From contig DCQY01000016.1 in NCBI GenBank assembly GCA_002323995.1, forward strand, positions 1-22,377: a stretch of 22,377 nt of DNA, in the 5' to 3' direction. Origin of the DNA: Akkermansiaceae bacterium UBA1506 (GTDB taxonomy: Bacteria > Verrucomicrobiota > Verrucomicrobiia > Verrucomicrobiales > DEV007). A program made the position numbers and the translations under genes. Under the pieces are notes generated by a model, which made no database searches, was not told the origin of the DNA, and saw only the letters and a list, made by a program, of their open reading frames with translations. Within the stretch, counting starts at the first letter, position 1. Each line of letters begins with the position of its first letter. Positions 7,807 to 15,644 of this stretch are shown here, piece by piece.

Positions 7807-8817
7807 ATGACTGATTTTATCATTATCGGCATCATCGCATTGGTCGCCATTATCATCTTCCTAGTGTTGGCAAAATTTATTGGTATCTGGATTCGCGCCC
7901 GCGTCTCGAATGCTCCGGTTGGACTGCTCAATCTTGTTGCGATGTGGATTCGTAAAGTGCCACCCGCATTGATTGTCGACAGCCGGATCACCGCAGCTAA
8001 GGCCGGACTCGATTTTTCGACTGATCAACTTGAAGCTCACTACCTTGCTGGCGGGCATGTTGACGACGTGGTCCTTTCCATGATTGCTGCTGACAAGGCC
8101 GCTATCCCACTAGCTTTCGATCGTGCCTGTGCTATTGACCTCGCCGTCAAGGGAACAACGAAAACCGTCCTCGAGGCGGTCCGTACCTCCATCAATCCGG
8201 CAGTAATCGACTGTCCGGGTGGCGGGAAGAAAATCGACGCCGTCGCGCGAGATGGCATCCAACTCCGAGCTCGCGCCCGAGTCACTGTGAGGACCAACCT
8301 CGACCGATTTGTCGGAGGTGCCACCGAAGAGACAATCGTGGCCCGTGTGAACGAGGGCATCGTGACTTCAATCGGCTCCGCACAGTCCCATAAGGACGTA
8401 TTAGAAAACCCAGACCACATCTCGCATCGAGTCCTAGAAAGAGGCCTCGATGCCAATACCCAGTTTGAAATCCTCTCCATCGATATCGCCGACGTGGATG
8501 TCGGCGAAAATATCGGCGCCACCCTGCAAGCCAGCCAAGCAGAGGCTGACAAACAGGTTGCCCAGGCGAAAGCGGAAGTCCGCCGCGCGGCGGCTGTTGC
8601 CACCGAGCAGGAGATGTCTGCCCGAACGCAGGAGATGCGAGCCAAGCTTGTCGAATCTGAAGCTCAGGTTCCCATGGCTATCGCCGAAGCCTTCCGCAGT
8701 GGAAATCTAGGCGTAATGGACTACACCAACTACCGCAATATCGTTGCTGATACTGACATGCGCCAAAGCATTGCTACTGAGGTGAGTGACGACGAGGAGG
8801 ACGAAGCTGACAGCTGA
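7807..8817 (+). CDS. floA: Flotillin-like protein FloA (UPF0365)
   Basis: Membrane scaffold of bacterial lipid microdomains. FloA proteins organise membrane proteins and influence fluidity and signalling. 336 residues, the usual size. One N-terminal membrane segment (about 3-24, very rich in Ile) is followed by the SPFH-type region (FIGIWIRARVSNAP, then PALIVDSRITAAKAGL). Further on come CPGGGKKIDAVARDGIQLRARARVTVRTNLDRFVGG split around 137-172, ERGLDANTQFEI, the Ala/Glu-rich coiled coil (about 237-285, QASQAEADKQVAQAKAEVRR) and a terminal part ending in an acidic tail (DDEEDEADS). In Bacillus floA lies beside an nfeD-type gene; none is present here. The next gene encodes a small membrane protein that may be a partner. 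Confidence 0.93.
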   Translation: MTDFIIIGIIALVAIIIFLVLAKFIGIWIRARVSNAPVGLLNLVAMWIRKVPPALIVDSRITAAKAGLDFSTDQLEAHYLAGGHVDDVVLSMIAADKAAIPLAFDRACAIDLAVKGTTKTVLEAVRTSINPAVIDCPGGGKKIDAVARDGIQLRARARVTVRTNLDRFVGGATEETIVARVNEGIVTSIGSAQSHKDVLENPDHISHRVLERGLDANTQFEILSIDIADVDVGENIGATLQASQAEADKQVAQAKAEVRRAAAVATEQEMSARTQEMRAKLVESEAQVPMAIAEAFRSGNLGVMDYTNYRNIVADTDMRQSIATEVSDDEEDEADS

Positions 8818-8860
8818 CCTCGATCCTGACTGAAAAAGTAGGCACTTTCTCCAGCCATTT

Positions 8861-9403
8861 ATGGACGACATCCCCTGGATCTATGTAGCGATGATCTTCA
8901 TCGCCTTCATCAGCTGGCTTCGCGGCCGGATCCAGGAGGCGTCTGAAACCCGTCGCCAGCGTGCTTCGGAACGCAAGGCAAAACAGCGCGCACGTCGGAC
9001 CGCGGAACCAGCTTACGAATCCCCATATTCCGCACGACGCGAGGAAGCTGTCGCTCAAAACAACAGGGAGCCCGAGACCTTCCGTGACATTTTCAGGGAG
9101 ATTGAGAGGCAGATCAACACAGTCGAAGAGGAGCCGGGGCCGGCACCTGAAACACAGTCCTTCGAGCCTCCACCCCTTCCTCCGCCCGACACTCAGCCGC
9201 AAGAACAAACTGATCCAGTCAGTTCGGTCACGCTCGCCTCGAGGGTTAAGCGAAGGAGAAGGAAACCTTCTGAGTCCCCCTCTCAAACTGACTCTCTCGC
9301 TTCAATACTCGGAGACCGAAGCCACTTGAGGACAGCACTGATTCTCAGCGAGGTTCTCGATAAACCTAGGGCTCTCCAACAACATCGGCCGCGGCAATCC
9401 TAG
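8861..9403 (+). CDS. Small membrane protein downstream of floA, unknown function
   Basis: 180 residues. A single N-terminal membrane helix (WIYVAMIFIAFISWL, about 6-20) is followed by a strongly basic stretch (22-47), a Pro/Glu-rich disordered linker (about 90-115) and a second basic patch (RVKRRRRK). The short C-terminal motif at 145-173 (SLASILGDRSHLRTALIL, then SEVLDKPRAL) looks like the only conserved module. I recall a similar LRxALILxEVLxxPxAL ending in uncharacterised PVC proteins, but cannot confirm it. It lies 43 bases after floA on the same strand, so co-expression is likely. Its stop codon shares the CTAG at 9400-9403 with the convergent permease gene. No Shine-Dalgarno sequence is visible. 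Function unknown. Confidence 0.75.
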   Translation: MDDIPWIYVAMIFIAFISWLRGRIQEASETRRQRASERKAKQRARRTAEPAYESPYSARREEAVAQNNREPETFRDIFREIERQINTVEEEPGPAPETQSFEPPPLPPPDTQPQEQTDPVSSVTLASRVKRRRRKPSESPSQTDSLASILGDRSHLRTALILSEVLDKPRALQQHRPRQS

Positions 9404-10584
9404 CCGATCAAAGAACTGATCAGCGCTGGAGCCACTTGTTCGATCAGCAGCAAACCGGCTCCACTTAGGAGCAAGCTAAAAGCGCAGACAAATCCAGCTT
9501 CGAAAACAATGAGTGCCCGAATGGTCGAAATATCGGCACCCAAGCGCCTTAGGTGGCTGAACTCTTCGCGTCTCAATCGGTAGGATAAAAGAAATACAAG
9601 ACCTCCTATGACAAGGGTGGCAGCCCCTACCAGTCCAAGAAGCCACACAATCAGTGTCTTAACGCTGAACACTGTATGAAAGAGTTCGTCCATCTCTTCC
9701 TTAGGTGAAATCAACTGTAACTGCTCGTTGGCTGCGTAGCGCCCTTTAATAATTGCCCGGCTCTTGACCGAATCCGGGAGCACAATCACGGCTGTTAGCG
9801 GATAGTCATCGGTGTCACCATGAAAATGGAAACTCGTCGCGTTTTCTTCGGTGATCTCGTTATATTGCACGACAGCCGCATTTAGATTGACTGACTCCGA
9901 GTCATCCGAAGCGGACAACCGCTGCTCAGCAGAAGCCTCTTTCGCCTCAACATGACCATGCCCAAGCCCTTCGATAATCCACGCCGTCTTAGGGTCGACA
10001 AAAACTACATCATCATCAGGCGTGCCCACGGGGGTAAGCACACCCACCACTTTCATTTTTAGAGGGTAGACACCTGCCAAATCAAAGAGCGTTTCCGGAG
10101 AAGAGATCAAATAGTCTCCCTCACCCACCCCCTCAGAGACTGCTACATCTGCTCCAATCACACATTCCCCAAGGCGTAAGAGAGTCCGGCCCTCCGCCAA
10201 TTCCAAACCCCGGAATTTAAAATAGTCTAAGGACGTCCCGACAATCCGATGTCCCGATGCCGAAAATTTGGCGTAGATGGGGATGGCCTCGGCAATTTCC
10301 GTATCGAAGATATCTTCAACAACCCGGAAGGGCAGCGTCGCGATCCCTTCTTTGGTGAAATAAATTCCGTTGAAGGTCAGTTCTAAGGCACTTCCAGCGT
10401 GCCCCAAAAGCAAGGGAGTATCAACCGCTCGCGACCTTAACTCCGTCTCCGCACGCTTCACTAATAAACCGATCGAGAGTGGCAGCAGCCAAACAAGAGT
10501 GAACGCCGCTATGAGAAGAACCACCTTAGCACCATTTCTTTTCACGTAACGAAATCCCAGGAAGACAAATCCATTCCAGTTCAT
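9400..10584 (-). CDS. ABC transporter permease, FtsX/MacB-like, short C-terminus
   Basis: 394 residues. TM1 is at about 20-42 and is followed by a large extracytoplasmic domain (about 45-305), then TM2 (310-334) and TM3 (357-381). The cytoplasmic loop RLRREEFSHLRRLGA (336-350) matches the FtsX-family loop between TM2 and TM3. The protein ends 13 residues after TM3, so the fourth helix usual for this family is missing. The extracytoplasmic domain has two histidine clusters: GHGHVEAKE near 208 and FHFHGDTDD near 252-260. These suggest, but do not prove, a metal-related role. The start overlaps the ATPase stop by four bases (ATGA). The two probably form one transporter or a MacB/Lol-type extrusion unit. 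Confidence 0.85.
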   Translation of the reverse strand: MNWNGFVFLGFRYVKRNGAKVVLLIAAFTLVWLLPLSIGLLVKRAETELRSRAVDTPLLLGHAGSALELTFNGIYFTKEGIATLPFRVVEDIFDTEIAEAIPIYAKFSASGHRIVGTSLDYFKFRGLELAEGRTLLRLGECVIGADVAVSEGVGEGDYLISSPETLFDLAGVYPLKMKVVGVLTPVGTPDDDVVFVDPKTAWIIEGLGHGHVEAKEASAEQRLSASDDSESVNLNAAVVQYNEITEENATSFHFHGDTDDYPLTAVIVLPDSVKSRAIIKGRYAANEQLQLISPKEEMDELFHTVFSVKTLIVWLLGLVGAATLVIGGLVFLLSYRLRREEFSHLRRLGADISTIRALIVFEAGFVCAFSLLLSGAGLLLIEQVAPALISSLIG

Positions 10585-11249
10585 TTGGAGGCCTCCTCTC
10601 TGAGAGCAAGCAAGTCAAGGCTGCGACTAAAGCGATCGCAAAGCGTGCGTTCATGAGTGATCATCATCACGGTTGCTCCGATGCGCAGTGCCTCTTCCAG
10701 AAGAAGCGATATGATTCGATCCTGATTCTCAGGATCAAGATTGCCAGTCGGCTCATCCGCGAGAATGAGTTCCGGCTGCGTAACCAAACCGCGACAAACG
10801 GCCACCCGCTGCCGCTCGCCTGTGGAAAGCTGATCCGGAAACTTCTCAAGGTGCTGAAGGATCCCTGTCCTCTCAGCCAAAGCTTCACAAACCTTTTTGA
10901 CCGCTCGATTCATTTTAAGGGCCCCGCTGACCCGATACGGGAGCATAATATTTTCGCGCACGGTTAGGTAATCCAAGAGATCAAAACTTTGAGGAATCAT
11001 TCCAATTTTTTGGATGCGAAACTTCTGACGCTCTTCCAGCCTCAACCCTCCTATTTCGACATCAGCGACTGAGATTGTGCCAGCCTGAGGAAGGAGGTTG
11101 CCCGAAATCAAATTGAGTAACGTAGTTTTGCCGCACCCACTGGGCCCAATAATCGCAAGGGTTTCTGACTTCCTCACTTCGAGCCAATCAATTCTTAGAT
11201 CAAACCCCTCATCGGGATAGGCAAATTGAATCTTATCACACCGAATCAT
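10581..11249 (-). CDS. ABC transporter ATP-binding protein, LolD/MacB type
   Basis: 222-residue stand-alone ATPase subunit that powers the FtsX-like permease encoded next to it. All motifs are intact: Walker A GPSGCGKTT (35-43), Q-loop Gln87 in MIPQSFDLL, signature LSTGERQRVA (141-150), Walker B LILADEPTGNLD (161-172) with Glu166, and the switch histidine in ITHE (His199). Length and the DEPTGNLD ending are typical of the LolD/MacB/FtsE branch. It overlaps both neighbours by four bases (start with the upstream gene, stop with the permease), a tightly coupled operon. The substrate is not shown by the sequence; histidine clusters in the partner proteins hint at a metal connection. Confidence 0.92.
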   Translation of the reverse strand: MIRCDKIQFAYPDEGFDLRIDWLEVRKSETLAIIGPSGCGKTTLLNLISGNLLPQAGTISVADVEIGGLRLEERQKFRIQKIGMIPQSFDLLDYLTVRENIMLPYRVSGALKMNRAVKKVCEALAERTGILQHLEKFPDQLSTGERQRVAVCRGLVTQPELILADEPTGNLDPENQDRIISLLLEEALRIGATVMMITHERTLCDRFSRSLDLLALREEASK

Positions 11250-12442
11250 TCGTTGGAAGCCGCCTTGTTACGTGAAACCTTTTGTTCTCTCTCTTCGCTT
11301 AGCAACTCGAAGTCACCAAGTTTCCAGACATCCTCCACAGGCGTCAGCCGAAGTCGAGCCTCGTATTTATTGGTGCGTTCGTGGGTGTGCCCCCAATGGG
11401 TCACTTCACCGATCGTGATCCATTCAGCTTCGCTCCAAAAATCATCGCTGCCAGCCACATTTGCAGACGTACACTCTCTTAAAGCAACTTCATACACTCG
11501 CACTCGGGGTCCCCCTTTACTTTCAAGCTCGAGTGACTCTCTGATCTCGAGATAGACTCTCTCAAGAAGATCACCTTCGATGCTTTTCTCAAGGGCATCA
11601 TAAATGGCCGACTCCTGAGTGAACTCAAAGGCGCGGTAAATATTTTTCAAGAGTCCATAGGCGGTATCTTCAAGCTCCTCTCTCGCAGGAGGTTTGACCG
11701 ACTCTCTTTCTAGCCTAACCAAAAAGAGCATCGCCACCCCTGCCAAAAAAAACACCGCAACCCTCGCCGAATTCTTTTTACCTGTTCGAAGAAGGACAGT
11801 GATACCAATCATAAAGAAAACCGCCGCGGCAACGTTCATTTTTTGGAATGGAAAGGTGGTCACTCGCTTTACCGATGGAACTGGCGTCTCAGGCGTAGCC
11901 TTCGGCCCGCTCTCACTTTTCCAAATTACTCTTGGTTGCTCCAAAGTTACAAAACGACCGGCAGTTTCGCCGCTACTCACAATTTCGATGGCGACACGGT
12001 CTTGTCTCGGTCCCAGCCATCGCCAATCCAGCTCGATGGCTTCAATCAAAGAACGGTCAAAACTTAACGATAATCCGATCACTGCCTCCTCAATCGGGAT
12101 TAGTTCCCGCTTGTCTTCGAGAAAGCCCTTCTCCGCGTCGAACACGATAAATTTAGCGTCCAAGTCACCTTCCTCATTGGTAAGTTTTGGTTTGACCAGA
12201 TCGAAGCCTGCCACCATCGCCTCACGCGCCAAAGAAAGCGCCACTCCCTGGCTGATTCCGTCGAGTCCCGCCTCAGGTAACTTCCAACTTTCTCGAAAAG
12301 CTGCTATTTCAACCAGTGCCTCAATCCTCAACTCATGAGGTCTAATATTGAGGAAGCCCTTCACTGCCTCAAAATTTCGAGTCATTCCGGAAATAGGCGT
12401 AAGCAGTCCTATGAGGAAAATGTTGAAGCACTTAAATTTCAC
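11246..12442 (-). CDS. Membrane protein with two central helices, ABC operon leader
   Basis: 398 residues, first gene of the minus-strand ABC operon. The N-terminal signal or anchor (FNIFLIGLLTPISG) leads into an extracytoplasmic domain of about 180 residues. Two adjacent membrane helices follow (203-219 and 227-243) and then a C-terminal domain of about 150 residues. That domain contains a histidine-rich segment THWGHTHERTNKYEARL (348-364) and an ending with an NTF2-like or Tim44-like look (VEDVWKLGDFELLSE). It could be the substrate-facing or regulatory subunit of the ABC system. It overlaps the ATPase gene by four bases. I do not recognise the family; the domain resemblance is weak. The divergent neighbour starts 142 bases away, leaving room for both promoters. 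Confidence 0.78.
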   Translation of the reverse strand: MKFKCFNIFLIGLLTPISGMTRNFEAVKGFLNIRPHELRIEALVEIAAFRESWKLPEAGLDGISQGVALSLAREAMVAGFDLVKPKLTNEEGDLDAKFIVFDAEKGFLEDKRELIPIEEAVIGLSLSFDRSLIEAIELDWRWLGPRQDRVAIEIVSSGETAGRFVTLEQPRVIWKSESGPKATPETPVPSVKRVTTFPFQKMNVAAAVFFMIGITVLLRTGKKNSARVAVFFLAGVAMLFLVRLERESVKPPAREELEDTAYGLLKNIYRAFEFTQESAIYDALEKSIEGDLLERVYLEIRESLELESKGGPRVRVYEVALRECTSANVAGSDDFWSEAEWITIGEVTHWGHTHERTNKYEARLRLTPVEDVWKLGDFELLSEEREQKVSRNKAASNE

Positions 12443-12584
12443 AACTCAACAAAACGTAATGCTCGCCCGGGTCAACTGATTCAGCGGCTTGCCCGTATTC
12501 CCCTTGGTGACATTGATCTGCGCGCCTGAACATGCACCTTGAATACTGAAAAATAGGTGTTTTTTTATTGATCCGAACACAGTC

Positions 12585-14135
12585 ATGCGAATATCCCCCT
12601 TCTTCTTTGTGACCGCAGTAGTTTGCGCTCCGCTCGTCCGAGCGGAAAACGTCGATTTTATGACCCAGGTCAAGCCGCTCTTTGAAGCCACCTGCCTCCA
12701 GTGTCACAACCCCGACGATGCCGATGATGAAGGAGCAGAGTATGACATGAGCACGATGAAAGCTGCCTTCAAAGGTGGTGAATCGTATGGCAGAGATGTA
12801 ATACAGCCCGGCGACAGCAATGACAGTCCCGTTTACTGGATGACTACCATCCACTATGACGATCCGGAAGATCCTGAGGCCATGCCCCCAAAGAAACCGC
12901 TTACCGAAGCTCAACAAAATGTTATCCGCGACTGGATTGATCAAGGAGCAGATTGGCCTGAAGACGCAGTTTTGACTGAGCAACCGCGAATGAATTTTAA
13001 GGTTAATATCCTTCCCCTACTGAGTAAAGGTGGACCATTCAGTGAGCAGGATAAGACCCTTCTTCGCCTCTGGGTGGAGCAGGGTGCAGTCTGGCCTGAG
13101 GGATTCACTCTCAATGATGCTAAAAAGGACAAAGATGCCCTTGGGGATAATCTGGCTCTCGTTGAAACCATGCGGGAAAAGATTCTCGCCACGTCAGCGG
13201 TGACTGCCGAGGACCAAATGAAGGAATACACTGAAACAATTTCCAAGACGGGAGTGAAATTCGACATGGTTCCTATCAAGGGAGGTGAGTTTCTCATGGG
13301 AAGTCCCCCTTCCGAGGTTGGTCGACTTGAGGATGAGGGTCCTCAACACAACGTTGCTATTGAACCGTTTTGGATGGGGAAATTTGAGGTCACTTGGGCG
13401 GAGTACGAGCCCTTCATGATCACTGGTGTCGCTCGGAACAAAGACGGTTCCCCCGAAAGTATCCCTGCCGATGCCCTCTCCGTCGATGTCGTATCCAGCC
13501 CGACAACTCCTTACACTGAGATGAGTTTTGGCATGGGTACTGATGGCTATCCCGCTATCTGCATGACCCAACACGCTGCCAACAAGTATTGTCAGTGGCT
13601 CAGTGCTCAAACTGGTCACTACTATCGCTTGCCCACCGAAGCTGAATGGGAATACGCCTGCCGTGCCGGCACGACAGGTCCATTCTCTTGTCCCGAAGAA
13701 GAACTCGCTGAATACGCGGTCATGGATCCGGAGGCCGTTCGCGTTGGCTACGAAAAAGTAGGAACCAAAAAGCCAAATCCATGGGGGCTCTACGATATGC
13801 ACGGCAACGTCATGGAATGGGTCCTCGACCAGTTCATCGCCGACGCCTACAGCACGCGAAAAGAAGAGGTCAATGTGAATCCTCTAGAGATACCTTCCAC
13901 CCTCTATCCGCGTATCGCGCGCGGAGGTTCGTGGTATGATCCGCCAGAAGAACTTCGTTCTGCTCGCCGCATCTGGTCAGATGAAAGCTGGAAAACCCAA
14001 GATCCACAGCTGCCAAAGTCGATCTGGTATCACACGGATGCAATCTGGCTGGGCTTCCGCGTCGTTCGACCTCTCAATGTTCCCGAAGCCAAGAAAATGG
14101 ATGAGCTTTGGAACCTCGGCCGCAACGGAGATTAG
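12585..14135 (+). CDS. Exported cytochrome-type domain fused to SUMF1/FGE-like domain
   Basis: 516 residues. Signal peptide 1-20 (MRISPFFFVTAVVCAPLVRA). Residues 24-127 form a Planctomycete-type cytochrome c domain with haem motif CLQCH (37-41), a possible distal Met in AMPPKKPL (Met100) and the ending RDWIDQGADWPE. Residues 138-172 repeat its ends (FKVNILPLLSKGG, then RLWVEQGAVWPE) without the haem motif, a degenerate second copy. From about 222 is a formylglycine-generating-enzyme-like domain: FDMVPIKGGEFLMGS, YRLPTEAEWEYACRAGTTG, GLYDMHGNVMEW and ARGGSWYDPPEELRSARR, closing with WLGFRVVRPL. The two copper-binding cysteines of true FGE, expected in the RGGSW segment, are absent, so sulfatase activation is unlikely. 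Binding or structural use of the fold in the periplasm is the better reading. Confidence 0.87.
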   Translation: MRISPFFFVTAVVCAPLVRAENVDFMTQVKPLFEATCLQCHNPDDADDEGAEYDMSTMKAAFKGGESYGRDVIQPGDSNDSPVYWMTTIHYDDPEDPEAMPPKKPLTEAQQNVIRDWIDQGADWPEDAVLTEQPRMNFKVNILPLLSKGGPFSEQDKTLLRLWVEQGAVWPEGFTLNDAKKDKDALGDNLALVETMREKILATSAVTAEDQMKEYTETISKTGVKFDMVPIKGGEFLMGSPPSEVGRLEDEGPQHNVAIEPFWMGKFEVTWAEYEPFMITGVARNKDGSPESIPADALSVDVVSSPTTPYTEMSFGMGTDGYPAICMTQHAANKYCQWLSAQTGHYYRLPTEAEWEYACRAGTTGPFSCPEEELAEYAVMDPEAVRVGYEKVGTKKPNPWGLYDMHGNVMEWVLDQFIADAYSTRKEEVNVNPLEIPSTLYPRIARGGSWYDPPEELRSARRIWSDESWKTQDPQLPKSIWYHTDAIWLGFRVVRPLNVPEAKKMDELWNLGRNGD

Positions 14136-14167
14136 TCCTACCGATCGGCAACACAATCTAAAATTAG

Positions 14168-15238
14168 ATGAAGACTCCACGGAAGGCCGGCGCTGGTGGC
14201 AGCCTTGCGTTATGCTTTTTTCTCTTTATCTCCTCCTCTGCGGCAGCCGGGAATATGCGGCTCTACACCGAAACTCAGCCGCACATGGGCACGGAATTCA
14301 CCCTTCGCGCCTACGCCTCAGAAGAAAGAAACGAAGCCGTCGCCACAGCGTTTAAGAAGGCTTTTGCCCGCGTGGAAACGCTCAACCAGATCTGTTCTGA
14401 CTATTTGCCGGAATCAGAAATCAATCAGTTCGCCAAAGCACCCGTCGGCGAACGAATCGCATTGAGCGCTGATCTTTTTCATATTCTGCAACTGGCTCAG
14501 GGCATAGCCGCTGATTCCAATGGCGCCTTTGATGTCACGGCCGGCCCTTTCGTGCGTCTCTGGCGATTGAGTAAAAAGAACCATCGTCTTCCGACGGAAG
14601 CCCAAATCATCGCCGCTCGCTCTCGATCCGGTTCTCATCTGCTTTCGCTTGATCCCTTCGACCGCACTGCCACCAAACTGAGTGAAGGAATGCTTTTTGA
14701 CCTGGGCGGCATCGCAAAGGGCGTTGCGGCTGATGAAGCTTTAGGTGTTCTCAAGGAGTCAGGCTTCCCTCGCGCCCTCGTTGCAGCCAGCGGTGATATT
14801 GTCGTTGGTGACCCACCTCCGGGGAAACCGACCTGGACCGTCCAAATCGAAGCTATTCCGGGTGCCTCCAAGAACCTTCCGCCAGTCCTCGTTCACCTCA
14901 GTAGAGCTGCAGTCTCAACCTCAGGCGATGCTAAGCAGTACTTTGAGATTGATGGGGAACGCTATTCCCACATCGTATCGACCCGCACAGGTCTCGGCGT
15001 GAGCGAGAGAATCGCAGCCAGTGTGATTGCCCCTAGCGCCACGCTATCCGACGCCTACGCCACGACAGTCGCATTGCTGGGTGAAAAGGAAGGCTTGCAA
15101 TTCATCGAGAATAAACGAGAAATCGAGTGCCGAATTGTCGCCCTTCGCAATGGTCAAGAGGTCGCCGTCACATCCTATGGATTCAGCCAATTCCAGGAAG
15201 AAGAATTCCAAGAAAAAAGCCCCATCGCCGCGCCGTGA
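14168..15238 (+). CDS. apbE: FAD:protein FMN transferase ApbE
   Basis: Exported Mg-dependent flavin transferase that attaches FMN through a phosphoester to Thr/Ser of partner flavoproteins such as Nqr or Rnf subunits. 356 residues with a signal peptide (1-27, SLALCFFLFISSSAAA). Family motifs are MGTEF (40-44), DVTAGP (122-127), DLGGIAKG (178-185), ASGD (207-210), STSGD (250-254), SHIVSTRTG (267-275) and the metal site around LSDAYAT (293-299, Asp295). There is no clear lipobox, so it may be periplasmic and soluble. It starts 32 bases after the cytochrome/SUMF1 gene, which fits an envelope redox context. No Nqr, Rnf or other obvious target gene is in the window. Its 3' end overlaps nusB by about 62 bases in another frame. 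Confidence 0.93.
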   Translation: MKTPRKAGAGGSLALCFFLFISSSAAAGNMRLYTETQPHMGTEFTLRAYASEERNEAVATAFKKAFARVETLNQICSDYLPESEINQFAKAPVGERIALSADLFHILQLAQGIAADSNGAFDVTAGPFVRLWRLSKKNHRLPTEAQIIAARSRSGSHLLSLDPFDRTATKLSEGMLFDLGGIAKGVAADEALGVLKESGFPRALVAASGDIVVGDPPPGKPTWTVQIEAIPGASKNLPPVLVHLSRAAVSTSGDAKQYFEIDGERYSHIVSTRTGLGVSERIAASVIAPSATLSDAYATTVALLGEKEGLQFIENKREIECRIVALRNGQEVAVTSYGFSQFQEEEFQEKSPIAAP

Positions 15239-15638
15239 TGGGCGCGAAGCTGCGGTGCAGTTTCTCTACGGTAACGAAATCCAAGGAGAGACTGAGATTA
15301 CCGACGGAAAGTTGCACGAGTTCTGGGAACTTCGCTTGACGAAAACTTTCGCGCGTGATTTTGCCGCAGAACTCGTCAAAGGTATCGCCCGCGAGTTACC
15401 TCTGATTGACGAGGCAATCGAGGACAGCCTCGAAAATTACTCATTCGGGCGCCTCGCCAATGTGGATCGGAACATCCTCCGGCTTGCCACCTACGAAATT
15501 CTTTTCGCTGATCATATCCCGGGTCAAGCTGCCATCAACGAAGCCATCGAAGTGGCGAAGCGCCTCGGCAGCGAAGACTCCCCGTCTTTCATCAACGGAA
15601 TTCTCGACCGCATCCTTCAAGCTCATTTGCAAAATTAA
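15177..15638 (+). CDS. nusB: Transcription antitermination factor NusB
   Basis: RNA-binding all-alpha protein that joins NusE (ribosomal protein S10) and boxA RNA in rRNA antitermination. With the ATG at 15177 it has 153 residues: a basic tail (SRKKNSKKKAPSPRRD) followed by the NusB fold. Signatures are REAAVQFLYG at the first helix and the C-terminal run with ANVDRNILRLATYEILF, PGQAAINEAIEVAKRLG and SPSFINGILDRI. An in-frame ATG at 15150 is the alternative start. Either start lies inside apbE, giving an out-of-frame overlap of 62 or 89 bases and suggesting coupled translation. ftsY begins 6 bases after the stop, so apbE, nusB and ftsY likely form one transcript. Confidence 0.9.
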   Translation: MDSANSRKKNSKKKAPSPRRDGREAAVQFLYGNEIQGETEITDGKLHEFWELRLTKTFARDFAAELVKGIARELPLIDEAIEDSLENYSFGRLANVDRNILRLATYEILFADHIPGQAAINEAIEVAKRLGSEDSPSFINGILDRILQAHLQN

Positions 15639-15644
15639 GTCTGA

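Noticed and set aside
8040..8645. 201-residue open frame on the minus strand opposite floA
   Set aside because: It is antisense to a well-conserved floA, is rich in Ser/Arg/Ala as expected from a shadow frame, and has no recognisable motif.
11694..12338. 214-residue open frame on the plus strand opposite the ABC operon leader gene
   Set aside because: Ser/Thr-rich shadow composition; the minus-strand gene is coupled by overlap to the ABC ATPase and has a signal peptide and membrane helices.
12535..12566. CACCT ... AGGTG followed by seven T, upstream of the cytochrome/SUMF1 gene, as a terminator
   Set aside because: The stem has only five pairs and a 15-base loop, and no plus-strand gene lies just upstream for it to end.
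12585..14135. Active formylglycine-generating enzyme for sulfatases
   Set aside because: The two cysteines needed for copper binding and catalysis are missing from the RGGSW region, and no sulfatase gene is in the window.
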